Shown in pieces: positions 34,225-42,760 of a stretch of DNA of 64,000 nucleotides (positions are counted from its first letter, which is position 1; each line of letters starts with the position of its first letter). The translations under genes and the position numbers were made by a program. The notes beneath the pieces are model-generated. The model did no database searches and had not been told where the DNA came from. It was given only the letters and a program-made list of their open reading frames with translations. The stretch spans positions 124,001 to 188,000 of the forward strand of contig CAVTEM010000011.1 in assembly GCA_963733845.1 (NCBI GenBank), read 5' to 3'. This DNA is from DATFQE01 sp963733845 (GTDB lineage Bacteria > Actinomycetota > Thermoleophilia > Gaiellales > Gaiellaceae).

Positions 34225-35180
34225 TGCCGACCCTCGTCTTCCTCGAGCACCACGAGGGCGAGCTGCAGAAGGGCTCGCTCGGCGTCCTCTCGAAGGCCGC
34301 CGAGCTCGGCGAGGTCGCAGGCGCGGTCGTGGGCTCCGGCGTGACCGAGCTGGCCGCTCAGGCAGGGAAGCACGGTGCCGCGAGCGTCCACGTCGCGGAC
34401 GATCCCGCCTTCGAGCATCCGCTGCCGCAGCCGCGCGTGGACGCGCTCGCGCACCTCGTGGGAGAGCACGGCTTCGACACCGTCCTCTTCGCCGCTTCGG
34501 TGCTCTCCGCGGACGTCGCCGCAGGGCTCGCAGCTCGGCTCGACGCGGGCCTGAACTGGGACCTCGTCGATCTCGTGCAGGAGGACGGGCGCCTGGTCGG
34601 CAAGCGGCCGGCGCTGGGAGACAGCGTGCTCGCCGACGTCGGCTGGACGAGCGAGCCCAGGATCGCGCTGATCCGCTCGGGCACGTTCGAGCCCAAGGAG
34701 ACAGGCGGCGAGGCGCAGGTTCAGGCCTTCGACGTCGGCCTGGAGGACTTCTCGAGCGCCGCCGTGATGGTCGAGCAGGCGCATGAGGAGTCGAGCGGGC
34801 CGTCGATCGAGGACGCCGACGTGATCGTCGCGGGCGGCCGCGGGCTCGGCGCGCCGGAGAAGTTCGCGGTCGTCGAGGAGCTCGCGCAGGCGCTCGGTGG
34901 CGCCGTGGCCGCGACGCGGGCGGTCGTCGACGCCGGGTGGTACCCCTACGCGGCCCAGGTCGGCCAGACGGGCAAGACCGTGGCGCCGAAGCTGTACGTC
35001 GCCTGCGGCATCTCCGGCGCGATCCAGCACAAGGTCGGGATGCAGAGCTCGAGCACGATCGTCGCGATCAACAAAGACCCGAACGCCCCGATCTTCGACT
35101 TCGCCGACCTGGGCGTCGTCGGCGACCTGAACGAGATCGTCCCCAAACTGACGGAGCTCGTCCGCGCACGCCGCGCATGA
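34224..35180 (+). CDS. etfA: Electron transfer flavoprotein alpha subunit
   Basis: FAD-binding half of ETF, 318 aa. The C-terminal FAD domain is complete: GRGLGAPEKFAVVEELAQAL, AATRAVVDAGWYPYAAQVGQ, TGKTVAPKLYVACGISGAIQ, HKVGMQSSSTIVAINKD and APIFDFADLGVVGDLNEIVP. Works with EtfB and passes electrons to the ETF:quinone oxidoreductase encoded next. ATG overlaps the etfB stop; its stop overlaps the next ATG (ATGA). Fits a classical, non-bifurcating ETF partnered with ETF-QO. Confidence 0.95.
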   Translation: MPTLVFLEHHEGELQKGSLGVLSKAAELGEVAGAVVGSGVTELAAQAGKHGAASVHVADDPAFEHPLPQPRVDALAHLVGEHGFDTVLFAASVLSADVAAGLAARLDAGLNWDLVDLVQEDGRLVGKRPALGDSVLADVGWTSEPRIALIRSGTFEPKETGGEAQVQAFDVGLEDFSSAAVMVEQAHEESSGPSIEDADVIVAGGRGLGAPEKFAVVEELAQALGGAVAATRAVVDAGWYPYAAQVGQTGKTVAPKLYVACGISGAIQHKVGMQSSSTIVAINKDPNAPIFDFADLGVVGDLNEIVPKLTELVRARRA

Positions 35181-36871
35181 CCGTCCGGCCGTCGGATTTC
35201 TCTCCGCCTTTCGACCCTCGCGAGTACCTCGCACAGCCGAGCGACCCGCCGGACGAGCGGATCGAGGTCGGCGTCCTGATCGTCGGCGCCGGCCCCGCGG
35301 GGCTCGCGTGCGCGATCCGGCTGGGCCAGCTGCTCGAAGAGGACCCGGCCACGCGCGAGCGGCTGGGCGACGTCCCGGTCGCCGTGCTCGAGAAGGGCAA
35401 GCAGCCCGGCTCGCACCTGCTCTCGGGCGCGGTCGTCAACCCACGCTCGCTGCGCCGGCTCTTCCGCGACCGCCGCACGGTGGCGGACATGCCCTTCTAC
35501 GGCGCGGTCGACGGGGAAGCCGTCTACTACCTGAAGAAGGGCAGCGCGTTGCGGATCCCGGCGCCGCCGACGATGCGGAACCACCACAACTACGTGGCGT
35601 CCGTCTCCCAGCTGGGCCGCTGGCTGGCCGAGGAGGCCGAGGCCGTCGGCGCGATGATCCTCCCGGAGACTGCGGCGGAGCGGCTGCTCGTCCGGGACGG
35701 CCGGGTCCTGGGCGTGCGTACCGGCGACAAGGGTCGCGGCCGAGGCGGGGAGGAGCTCTCGAACTTCGAGCCGGGCTCGGACATGACCGCGCGCGTCACC
35801 GTCCTCGCCGAGGGCACCCAGGGCCACCTGACCGGCGTCGCGATCGAGCGTTTCGGGCTGCGTGGGGAGAGCCCGCAGGTGTGGGCGCTCGGCGTCAAGG
35901 AGGTGTGGAAGGTCCCGAAGCCGCTCGACCGGGTGATCCACACGATGGGCTGGCCGCTGCGCGGCGGCAAGCGCTTCCGCGAGTTCGGCGGCTCGTTCAT
36001 CTACCCGATGGGCGAGGACATGGTCACGGTCGGCATGGTCGTCGGGCTGGACTACCGCGACGTCGAGCTGTCCGTGCACGACCTGCTCCAGGAGCTGAAG
36101 ACGCACAAGCTCGTGCGCAACATCCTCGCCGGCGGCGAGCGCGTGCACTGGGGCGCGAAGACGATTCCGGAGGGCGGCCTCCTGGCCGTGCCCAGACGAC
36201 TGCACGCGAGCGGCCTGCTGCTCTGCGGCGACGGCGCGGGCCTCGTCAACGTGCCGGCCCTGAAGGGGATCCACTACGCGGTCGAGTCGGGCCGGCTCGC
36301 GGCGGAGGCGGCGTTCGGGGCGCTCCAGCCGGGGTCGACGCCGGCGCGCTCGCTCGGCCGCTACGACGACGAGCTGCGTGACAGCTTCGTCTGGAAGGAC
36401 CTCTGGGAGGTGCGGAACATGCGGCCGGCGTTCGGACGAGGCTTCTGGATGGGCGGCGCCAAGGCCGGTGCGATGACGGCCTCGAAGGGCCACTTCCCGC
36501 GGAAGGACGCGCGGCTCGAGCGCGACACCGAGCAGAGCCTGATCCGGACCAACCGCGCCGCGTTCTACCCGGCGCCGGACGGCTCGCTCGCGTTCGACAA
36601 GCTGTCCTCGGTCTTCGCCTCGGGCAACCGCACGCGCGACGACCAGCCGAACCACATCAAGGTGCGCGAGCACGTGCCGAGCGAGCTCGCCGAGCTCTGG
36701 GTGAACATGTGCCCTGCGCACGTCTACGAGGTGGGCGAGAGCCACGCGGACGGCACCGTCCGAGTGGAGGTGACGCCGTCGAACTGCGTCCAGTGCGGCG
36801 CGATCACCGCCAAGGGCGGCCGCTTGACCCCGCCCGAGGGCGGGTCCGGGCCCGAGTACACGCTGACCTGA
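35177..36871 (+). CDS. ETF:quinone oxidoreductase with an atypical Fe-S site
   Basis: Membrane-associated flavoprotein moving electrons from ETF to the quinone pool. The 564-aa protein has the FAD dinucleotide fold (VLIVGAGPAGLACAIRL near residue 34), GSHLLSGAVVNPRSL, FIYPMGEDMVTVGMVVGLDY, the FAD motif LLCGDGAGLVNVPALKGIHY and a C-terminal ferredoxin-like domain. In most ETF-QO that domain binds 4Fe-4S by CPA plus CxxCxxC. Here I see CPAHVYE and NCVQCGAI, so the fourth Cys is Ile. The cluster may be 3Fe-4S, have another ligand, or be lost. Operon with etfBA. Confidence 0.92.
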   Translation: MTVRPSDFSPPFDPREYLAQPSDPPDERIEVGVLIVGAGPAGLACAIRLGQLLEEDPATRERLGDVPVAVLEKGKQPGSHLLSGAVVNPRSLRRLFRDRRTVADMPFYGAVDGEAVYYLKKGSALRIPAPPTMRNHHNYVASVSQLGRWLAEEAEAVGAMILPETAAERLLVRDGRVLGVRTGDKGRGRGGEELSNFEPGSDMTARVTVLAEGTQGHLTGVAIERFGLRGESPQVWALGVKEVWKVPKPLDRVIHTMGWPLRGGKRFREFGGSFIYPMGEDMVTVGMVVGLDYRDVELSVHDLLQELKTHKLVRNILAGGERVHWGAKTIPEGGLLAVPRRLHASGLLLCGDGAGLVNVPALKGIHYAVESGRLAAEAAFGALQPGSTPARSLGRYDDELRDSFVWKDLWEVRNMRPAFGRGFWMGGAKAGAMTASKGHFPRKDARLERDTEQSLIRTNRAAFYPAPDGSLAFDKLSSVFASGNRTRDDQPNHIKVREHVPSELAELWVNMCPAHVYEVGESHADGTVRVEVTPSNCVQCGAITAKGGRLTPPEGGSGPEYTLT

Positions 36872-36873
36872 TC

Positions 36874-37473
36874 GTGGACGACGTTCGGATCGTGGGTGTC
36901 GAGCCTGCGTTCCGCTGGGACCCTGCGCCGCTCGCGTGGAGCACGGGCGAGCGCTCGCTCGCCGCCGAGGCCGGCGCTGCGACCGACCTGTTCGTCGACC
37001 CGGGGACGGGCGCCGAGACGCTGACCGCGCCCCGGCTGCTCGGGGGCGTGGAGGGGGACTTCATGCTCTCGGCCCGCGTGACGGTCGAGCTCCGCTCCAC
37101 CTTCGACGCCGGCGTCCTTCTGCTCTGGGCCGGAGGCCGCTCGTGGGCAAAGCTCTGCCTCGAGCTCTCCCCGCAGGGTGAGCCGACGGTCGTCTCGGTC
37201 GTCACCCGCGGGCTCTCGGACGACTGCAACTCCTTCGCGGTGGACGGAAACACCGTGTCGTTGCGGATCGCCGGGCTGGGAACGGCGTTCGCGCTGCACG
37301 CCTCGACCGACGGCGAGGAATGGCGGCTCATCCGCCACTTCGCCCTCGAGCCCGACGACGCTGTCCGCGTCGGCTTCCTCGTCCAGTCGCCGCTCGGGGA
37401 GGGTTGCTCGGCACGCTTCGAGGAGATCGCCTTCGCGCCCGGCCGCCTCGCGGACATCCGGAGCGGCGAGTGA
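36874..37473 (+). CDS. DUF1349-like concanavalin-fold protein
   Basis: A 199-aa beta-rich cytoplasmic protein from GTG 36874, two nt after the ETF-QO stop. Features typical of DUF1349 proteins include FRWDPAPLAWSTGERSL at the N-terminus, FDAGVLLLWAGGRSWAKLCLE, SFAVDGNTVSLRIAG, and STDGEEWRLIRHFAL before a final VGFLVQSPLGEGCSARF. The fold is a concanavalin-like jelly roll; no enzymatic role is known. It is coupled to the dehydratase downstream (stop/start overlap GTGA). Confidence 0.75.
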   Translation: MDDVRIVGVEPAFRWDPAPLAWSTGERSLAAEAGAATDLFVDPGTGAETLTAPRLLGGVEGDFMLSARVTVELRSTFDAGVLLLWAGGRSWAKLCLELSPQGEPTVVSVVTRGLSDDCNSFAVDGNTVSLRIAGLGTAFALHASTDGEEWRLIRHFALEPDDAVRVGFLVQSPLGEGCSARFEEIAFAPGRLADIRSGE

Positions 37474-38429
37474 CCGTCACCCTCGACGACGTCCTCGCTG
37501 CGCGGGCCGCGATCGGCGGTCGCCTCCACCGGACGCCGACCTTCAGCTCCCGCCTGCTCTCGGAAGCGACGGGCGCGCGCGTCCACCTCAAGGCCGAGCT
37601 CTTCCAGCGGACCGGGTCGTTCAAGCCTCGCGGCGTGCTCACCAACCTGTCAGGTCTCTCCACCGACGAGAAGGCCCGCGGCGTGATCGGGATCTCGGCG
37701 GGGAACCACGCGGCTGCGCTCGCCTACGGCGCCGCGCTCGAGGGCGTCTCGGCCCTGCTCGTGATGTGGGAGGGCGCGAGCGCCGCCAAGATCGAGGCCA
37801 CGCGGGCCTACGGCGCCGAGGTCGACCTGGGCGCGTCAGGCCCCGGCGAGGCCTTCGAGCGCCTGGACGAGCTGATCGCGGAGTCGGGCCGCACGCTCGT
37901 GCACCCGTTCGACTCGGCGGCAACGATCGCAGGCCAGGGAACGGTCGGCCTCGAGATCGCGGAGGACGTGCCCGACGTGGACGTGGTCGTCGTGCCGATC
38001 GGTGGAGGCGGCCTGATCGCCGGCGTGGCGACCGCGCTCAAGGGAGTACGGCCCTCGATCCGCGTGATCGGCGTCGAGCCCGAGGGGTCGAACGCCATGC
38101 ACCTCGCGCTGGAGGCGGGGGAACCGGTGCGGCTCGACCCCGTGTCGGTCGCGGACGGCCTGAACGCGCCGTTCGCCGGCACGGACACGCTCGGGATCGT
38201 CCGCGAGCTGGTGGACGAGGTCGTGCTCGTGAGCGAGGAGGAGCTCGCCGGCGCGATGCGCTTCCTGTACGGCCGCGCCAAGCTCGCGTGCGAGCCCGCG
38301 GGCGCGGCGGCGACCGGCGCTCTGCTCGCCGGGAAAGTCCCGCACGAGCAGGAGGAGTCGGTCGTCGCGGTGGTCTCGGGCGGCAACGTGGCCCCGGAGA
38401 CGGCCGTTGCTATCCTGGCCGGGCGATGA
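37470..38429 (+). CDS. Threonine/serine dehydratase-like PLP enzyme
   Basis: Fold-type II PLP enzyme of 319 aa, length of catabolic threonine dehydratase or serine racemase without a regulatory ACT domain. The PLP lysine is in QRTGSFKPRGVL near residue 50, the cofactor Asn in ISAGNHAAALAYGA, the phosphate loop is IGGGGLIAGVATALK, and SGGNVA lies near the C-terminus. It deaminates threonine to 2-oxobutyrate or acts on serine; the exact substrate is open. 2-Oxobutyrate could feed propionyl/branched acyl-CoA metabolism present nearby. GTG 37470 overlaps the previous stop. Confidence 0.87.
   Translation: MTVTLDDVLAARAAIGGRLHRTPTFSSRLLSEATGARVHLKAELFQRTGSFKPRGVLTNLSGLSTDEKARGVIGISAGNHAAALAYGAALEGVSALLVMWEGASAAKIEATRAYGAEVDLGASGPGEAFERLDELIAESGRTLVHPFDSAATIAGQGTVGLEIAEDVPDVDVVVVPIGGGGLIAGVATALKGVRPSIRVIGVEPEGSNAMHLALEAGEPVRLDPVSVADGLNAPFAGTDTLGIVRELVDEVVLVSEEELAGAMRFLYGRAKLACEPAGAAATGALLAGKVPHEQEESVVAVVSGGNVAPETAVAILAGR
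38411..38425 (+). promoter_or_regulatory. -10 box of rpmE
   Basis: TATCCT at 38411-38416 inside the dehydratase gene, 9 nt, then ATG 38426. Confidence 0.4.
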
Positions 38430-38647
38430 AGGCCGACATCCATCCGGACTACGTGCTCGCAACAGTGACGTGCTCCTGCGGGAACACGTTCGAGACGCGG
38501 TCCACGAAGCCCGACCTCCACGTCGAGATCTGCTCCAACTGCCACCCGTTCTACACGGGCAAGCAGAAGCTGCTCGACTCCGGCGGTCGCGTGGAGCGCT
38601 TCCAGCGCCGCCTCGAGCGAGCGGGCGGCGCCCGCCGCGGCGGCTAG
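38426..38647 (+). CDS. rpmE: 50S ribosomal protein L31, zinc-binding type
   Basis: A 73-aa L31 beginning MKADIHPDYVLATVTCSCG. The zinc ligands are Cys16 and Cys18 (CSCG) and Cys37 and Cys40 in ICSNCHPFYTGKQKLLDSGG, making it the C+ form; the C- form used in zinc starvation lacks these. It has a basic C-terminal tail (RFQRRLERAGGARRGG). ATG overlaps the upstream stop (ATGA), but an internal -10 box suggests independent transcription. Confidence 0.96.
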   Translation: MKADIHPDYVLATVTCSCGNTFETRSTKPDLHVEICSNCHPFYTGKQKLLDSGGRVERFQRRLERAGGARRGG

Positions 38648-38657
38648 CCTCACCTCG
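38645..38657 (+). promoter_or_regulatory. Leaderless-type -10 box of the DUF1385 gene
   Basis: TAGCCT at 38645-38650, whose TAG is also the rpmE stop, then 7 nt and ATG 38658. Confidence 0.55.
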
Positions 38658-39569
38658 ATGTCAGCTCCGATCGGAGGCCAGGCGGTCCTGGAGGGCGTGA
38701 TGATGCGCGGCCCTTCGAACTGGGCGTTGGCCGTGCGCAAGCCCGACGGCGAGATCGCCCAGGTCGACCGCCAGGTCAACTCGGTGATGGCACGGCACCG
38801 GCTGTTCCGGTTCCCGGTCATCCGCGGCGTGATCGCCCTCGGCGAGTCGCTCGCGATCGGCTTCCGCGCGCTGGCGATCTCGGCGAACTACGCCGCGCAG
38901 GAGGAGGGCGACGAGGAGGTCTCGACCGAGCTCTCGCGCGGCAGCATGATCTTCGCCTTCGCGCTGGCGATCGGCTTCGCGCTGATGCTGTTCAAGGTCA
39001 CGCCCGTCTTGCTGACGAGCTGGCTCCCGATCGACGACACCGGTCTCTTCGTGGTCGTCGAGGGAGTCATCCGCGTCGGCATCTTCGTGCTCTACATCGT
39101 CTTGATCTCGTTCCTGCCCGACCTGAAGCGCGTGTTCCAGTACCACGCCGCCGAGCACAAGGCGATCAATGCCTACGAGGCGGGCGAGGAGCTCGAGCCG
39201 GCCAAGGTGCAGCAGTACAGCCTCATCCATCCGCGCTGCGGAACCGCCTTCATGCTCTGGGTGATGGTGATCGCGATCTTCGTGTTCGCGTTCGTCGGGC
39301 AGCAGCCCTGGCACTGGATGATCGCGAGCCGCATCCTGCTGCTGCCGCTGATCGCCGGGCTCGCGTACGAGCTCATCCGCTTCGCGGGCAAGCACACCGA
39401 CAGCCGCGTGCTGATGACGCTGCTCGCCCCGGGCCTCTGGCTGCAGCGGCTGACGACGCGCGAGCCGAGCCTCGACCAGATCGAGGTCTCGATCCGCGCC
39501 CTGCGCGAAGTGCTTCGGCTCGAGGGCAGGCTGAGCCCCGAAGAGCGTCGCGTAGAAGTAATGGCTTAG
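38658..39569 (+). CDS. DUF1385 membrane protein
   Basis: A 303-aa membrane protein of the DUF1385 family, widely found between rpmE and prfA in Gram-positives. N-terminal signature IGGQAVLEGVMMRGPSNWALAVR; then FRFPVIRGVIALGESLAIG, a central YHAAEHKAINAYE motif, and HPRCGTAFMLWVMVI. About four to five helices. Its function is unknown, though the HAAEHK motif looks catalytic or metal-binding. The context rpmE-DUF1385-(x)-prfA-prmC-tsaC is the conserved one, here interrupted by two unrelated genes. Confidence 0.88.
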   Translation: MSAPIGGQAVLEGVMMRGPSNWALAVRKPDGEIAQVDRQVNSVMARHRLFRFPVIRGVIALGESLAIGFRALAISANYAAQEEGDEEVSTELSRGSMIFAFALAIGFALMLFKVTPVLLTSWLPIDDTGLFVVVEGVIRVGIFVLYIVLISFLPDLKRVFQYHAAEHKAINAYEAGEELEPAKVQQYSLIHPRCGTAFMLWVMVIAIFVFAFVGQQPWHWMIASRILLLPLIAGLAYELIRFAGKHTDSRVLMTLLAPGLWLQRLTTREPSLDQIEVSIRALREVLRLEGRLSPEERRVEVMA

Positions 39570-39619
39570 TAAGGAGCCGCCGACAGCGGCTACCTTTCTG
39601 CGGCACGTTCGTCTGACTC

Positions 39620-41218
39620 ATGAACGTGATGCGACTCACTCTCAAGCTTGTTTGCATCGCGGGCGCGCTGGCCGTCCTGGCTCCGAGCGCGTCGAGCGCG
39701 CCGAAGCTCGGCGCCGAGGTCGCGAACGCGCGCAAGGGGATCGACCAGGCCCTCTCGCGGGGGTATCTCGATCCCGAGGGCGCCGCGACCTCCAGGGCGT
39801 CGCTGACCCGCGCGTACTCGGTCTGGGGCAAGCTGCCTGGCCCGCGGGCCCGGGAGCTCGAGGGCGTGATCCGCGACGTCGCCGCGCAGTGGCGGACGTA
39901 CAACCGCCCGCGCGCTCTCGCGCTCTTCTCGATGCTCGACTTCAACACCGAGCACCTCCTCGGGCACGGCCCGCTGTCCTCGGGCCGGGACGCGCAGGAC
40001 GAGGACGGGGTGGTCTACCGCGCCTTCCCCGGCCACGGGCTCCAGTTCCACCCGCTGGCGAACTTCGCCAAGCTGAACTCGTACCTCGGCGCCAACCGGC
40101 TCGACGAGGCGAGCCTGCTCGGGCTCGCGCTGATCGCGCGCGGCGTTCCCCGGGGCAACTCGCTCTCCTGGGAGTACAACTTCCAGTTCGGCTCGGGCAA
40201 GCCGCCGTGGACGTCCGGGATGGCCCAGGCGGTGGCGGCGCAGGCGTTCGCCCGCGGCCAGGACAAACTGGCCGACCCGGCCTTCGCGGCGGCGGCGACG
40301 AAGGCGTTCCAGGCGATCCCCGGCAAGCTCGTCCGGTCGCTGCCGGAGGGGCTCTTCATCCGCCTCTACAGCTTCAGCGACCTCGCCGTCCTGAATGCGC
40401 ACCTGCAGGCGGTCGTGTCGCTGGAGGACTACGCGCTCTCGCTCGAGGATCCGCTCGGACAGGAGGTGGCCGGCCAGCTGCGCGCCACCGCCGTCCAGCT
40501 GCTGCCGAAGTTCGACACGGGTGCCTGGTCGCTGTACGCGCTCGGCGCCAACGAATCCACGCTCGACTACCAGCGCTACGTCGTCTCGCTGCTGAAGCGG
40601 ATCGGGGCGCGGAACAAGGACCCGTTCTGGACCGACTACGGGAACAAGTTCGCCTCGTACGAGGACGTGCCGCCGGCGCTGGTACCGCTGGCCCCCGGCC
40701 CGGCGGCGTACCCGCGGCCAGTCGACGGTTTTCGCGACAACGCCGAGGTTCGCTTCACGCTCTCGAAGATCTCGCGCGTCACCGTGCAGGTCGGCTCCGC
40801 GCGGCGCACGCTGCTCGTCGGCCGCGGGCAGAAGTCGATCGAGGTCTACCCGGGCAAGGTGCCGCCGGGCACGTACCCCGTGAAGGTGCGCGCGACGGAC
40901 CTGGCCGGGAACAAGGCCGAGCTCGACCTGCCCGACGCGACGGTCAAGGTCGACCGCGTTCCCCCCGCGCTCACGGCGCGCCTCGTGGGCAAGCGGCTCG
41001 TCTGGCGTGCCCGCGATCCCGAGACGCCGTGGCTCGACCTGCGCCTCCGCCTCGTCAGCGACAACCACGACACGCGGCTCGTCCAACTCGGCAAGAAGCC
41101 GCTTCGCGGCTCGATGCGGCTCTTCCCGAAGCGCGGCGAATGGCACACGACCCTGGTCGCGCGGGACTCCAGCGGGAACCGCACGGAAGTGCAGGTCGGC
41201 GTGCTTCGCGGTCAGTAA
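39620..41218 (+). CDS. Secreted D-glucuronyl C5-epimerase-domain protein
   Basis: A 532-aa exported protein: signal peptide (MRLTLKLVCIAGALAVLAPS, cleaved near SSA|PK), an (alpha/alpha)-barrel-like region resembling the C-terminal domain of D-glucuronyl C5-epimerase (FNTEHLLGHGPLSSG, FHPLANFAKLNSYLGANR, SWEYNFQFGSGKPPWTSGMA, LLPKFDTGAWSLYALGA), then one or two Ig-like beta domains (about residues 365-530; VRATDLAGNKAELDLPDA, RDSSGNRTEV). Heparosan/alginate-type epimerases act on polymer uronates; a cell-surface polysaccharide role is inferred. ATG 39620 lies about 25 nt behind TACCTT. Confidence 0.75.
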   Translation: MNVMRLTLKLVCIAGALAVLAPSASSAPKLGAEVANARKGIDQALSRGYLDPEGAATSRASLTRAYSVWGKLPGPRARELEGVIRDVAAQWRTYNRPRALALFSMLDFNTEHLLGHGPLSSGRDAQDEDGVVYRAFPGHGLQFHPLANFAKLNSYLGANRLDEASLLGLALIARGVPRGNSLSWEYNFQFGSGKPPWTSGMAQAVAAQAFARGQDKLADPAFAAAATKAFQAIPGKLVRSLPEGLFIRLYSFSDLAVLNAHLQAVVSLEDYALSLEDPLGQEVAGQLRATAVQLLPKFDTGAWSLYALGANESTLDYQRYVVSLLKRIGARNKDPFWTDYGNKFASYEDVPPALVPLAPGPAAYPRPVDGFRDNAEVRFTLSKISRVTVQVGSARRTLLVGRGQKSIEVYPGKVPPGTYPVKVRATDLAGNKAELDLPDATVKVDRVPPALTARLVGKRLVWRARDPETPWLDLRLRLVSDNHDTRLVQLGKKPLRGSMRLFPKRGEWHTTLVARDSSGNRTEVQVGVLRGQ

Positions 41219-41252
41219 CCTCCGCCGCTCACGCGACCGAGGAGGGGACGAG

Positions 41253-41684
41253 ATGGCCGACCGCCGTGCGGACGTCGTCTGGGAAGGGAGCCTGATGGAG
41301 GGCTCCGGCACGATCATGAGCACCGGAAGCGGAGCGTTGCCCGAGTTGCCCATCACCTGGGCCTCGCGCACGGAGAGCCCGGACGGCCGCACGAGCCCGG
41401 AAGAGCTGATCGCCGCTGCGCACGCCGCGTGCTTCTCGATGGCGCTCTCGCACGGGCTGGCGCAGGCCGGAAACCCGCCCGAGCGGCTCGAGACGTCGTC
41501 CACGGTCACCTTCGTCCCGGGCACCGGGATCACCAAGTCGACCCTCACGGTCACGGGGCGGGTGCCCGGTCTCGACGAGGCCGCCTTCCGCGAGGCAGCC
41601 GAGGCGGCCAAGGACGGCTGCCCGGTCTCGGGCGCGCTCAAGGGGAACGTCGAGCTGGAGCTCGACGCCCGGTTGGAGTCGTAG
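41253..41684 (+). CDS. OsmC-family peroxiredoxin
   Basis: A 143-aa OsmC/Ohr-type thiol peroxidase. It starts MADRRADVVWEGSLMEGSG with the Shine-Dalgarno GAGGAGGGG upstream, unlike most neighbours. The two catalytic Cys are in AAHAACFSMALSHGLA (about residue 60) and AKDGCPVSGAL (about residue 125). SPEELIAAAHAACFSMALS is the OsmC consensus, so peroxide/organic hydroperoxide reduction by a Cys-Cys cycle is expected. Single gene. Confidence 0.93.
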   Translation: MADRRADVVWEGSLMEGSGTIMSTGSGALPELPITWASRTESPDGRTSPEELIAAAHAACFSMALSHGLAQAGNPPERLETSSTVTFVPGTGITKSTLTVTGRVPGLDEAAFREAAEAAKDGCPVSGALKGNVELELDARLES

Positions 41685-41692
41685 CCCGGGGC

Positions 41693-41709
41693 TACGATGA
41701 GCGGCTGTC
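41693..41709 (+). promoter_or_regulatory. -10 box of prfA
   Basis: TACGAT at 41693-41698 and ATG 41710, a gap of 11 nt; leader absent or a few nt long. Confidence 0.45.
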
Positions 41710-42760
41710 ATGGCCGCGATCGATGATCTCGTCGACGAGCTCGACCGCTCCTACCGCGAGACGCAGGAGCGGCTGTCCGACCCTGCCGTCTTCAACGACC
41801 ATCGTGAGGCGGCCGACGTCGGACGGCGGCTGAAGGAGCTCGAAGGCGCCCTACAAGCTGGCCCGGCAATGGCGCGAAGCTCACGACGACGCCGAGGCCG
41901 CCCGCGCGGACGCCGACCTGCGCGAGCTGCTCCCCGAGCTCGAGGAGCGGCTGGAGCGGCTGGAGGAGGAGCTCAAGCTGGCGCTCGTGGAGAGCGATCC
42001 GGCCGACCGCAAGGACGTGATCGTCGAGGTGCGCCAGGGCGTGGGCGGCGACGAGGCCGCGCTGTGGGCCGGCGACGTCTACCGGATGCTCACCCGCTAC
42101 GCGGAGCGCCGCGGCTTCAAGTTCGAGCAGCTCTCCGCCAGCGCCAACGAGGAGGGCGGCTACAAGGAGGCCACCTTCGCGGTCAAGGGCGACGGCGCGT
42201 ACTCCGTCTTCAAGTGGGAGGGCGGCACGCACCGGGTCCAGCGCGTCCCGGTGACCGAGTCCCAGGGCCGCATCCACACGTCGACCTCGACCGTCGCGGT
42301 GATGCCCGAGGCAGAGGAGGTGGAGGTCGAGATCGACCCGAACGAGCTCAAGATCGACGTCTACCGCTCCACCGGCCCGGGCGGCCAGAGCGTGAACACG
42401 ACCGACTCGGCCGTCCGCATCACGCACCTGCCGACCGGCCTCGTCGTCTCGATGCAGGACGAGAAGTCGCAGATCCAGAACCGCGCCAAGGCTCTGCGCG
42501 TCCTTCGGGCGCGCCTCTACGAGCAGGAGCGCGCGAGACAGCGGGCCGAGGCAGACGCGGCCCGCCGCTCGCAGATCGGCTCCGGTGAGCGCGCCGAGAA
42601 GATCCGCACCTACAACTACCCCGAGAACCGGGTGACCGATCACCGGATCAAGGTCACGCTGCACAAGCTCGACCAGGTGCTCCAGGGCGACCTCGACGAC
42701 CTGACCGAGGCGCTCGCCTCCGAGGAGCGCCGGCGGGCCCTCGAGACCGCGAGCGCATGA
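41710..42760 (+). CDS. prfA: Peptide chain release factor 1 (one frameshift)
   Basis: Terminates translation at UAA/UAG. Frame 1 from ATG 41710 covers MAAIDDLVDELDRSYRETQE to KELEGA. A one-base shift near 41850 leads to YKLARQWREAHDDAE and the rest. The peptidyl-hydrolysis GGQ is in STGPGGQSVNTTDSAVRITH. QRVPVTESQGRIHTSTSTVAV is RF1-like rather than RF2-like. Repaired length is about 350 aa, normal. Since RF1 is essential, the break must be a sequence error. The stop overlaps prmC (ATGA), whose product methylates the GGQ glutamine. Confidence 0.93.

Noticed and set aside
41710..42760. Release factor 2
   Set aside because: The motif order RVPVTESQGRIHTS and the absence of an RF2-type serine-proline-phenylalanine region favour RF1, as does the neighbour prmC.
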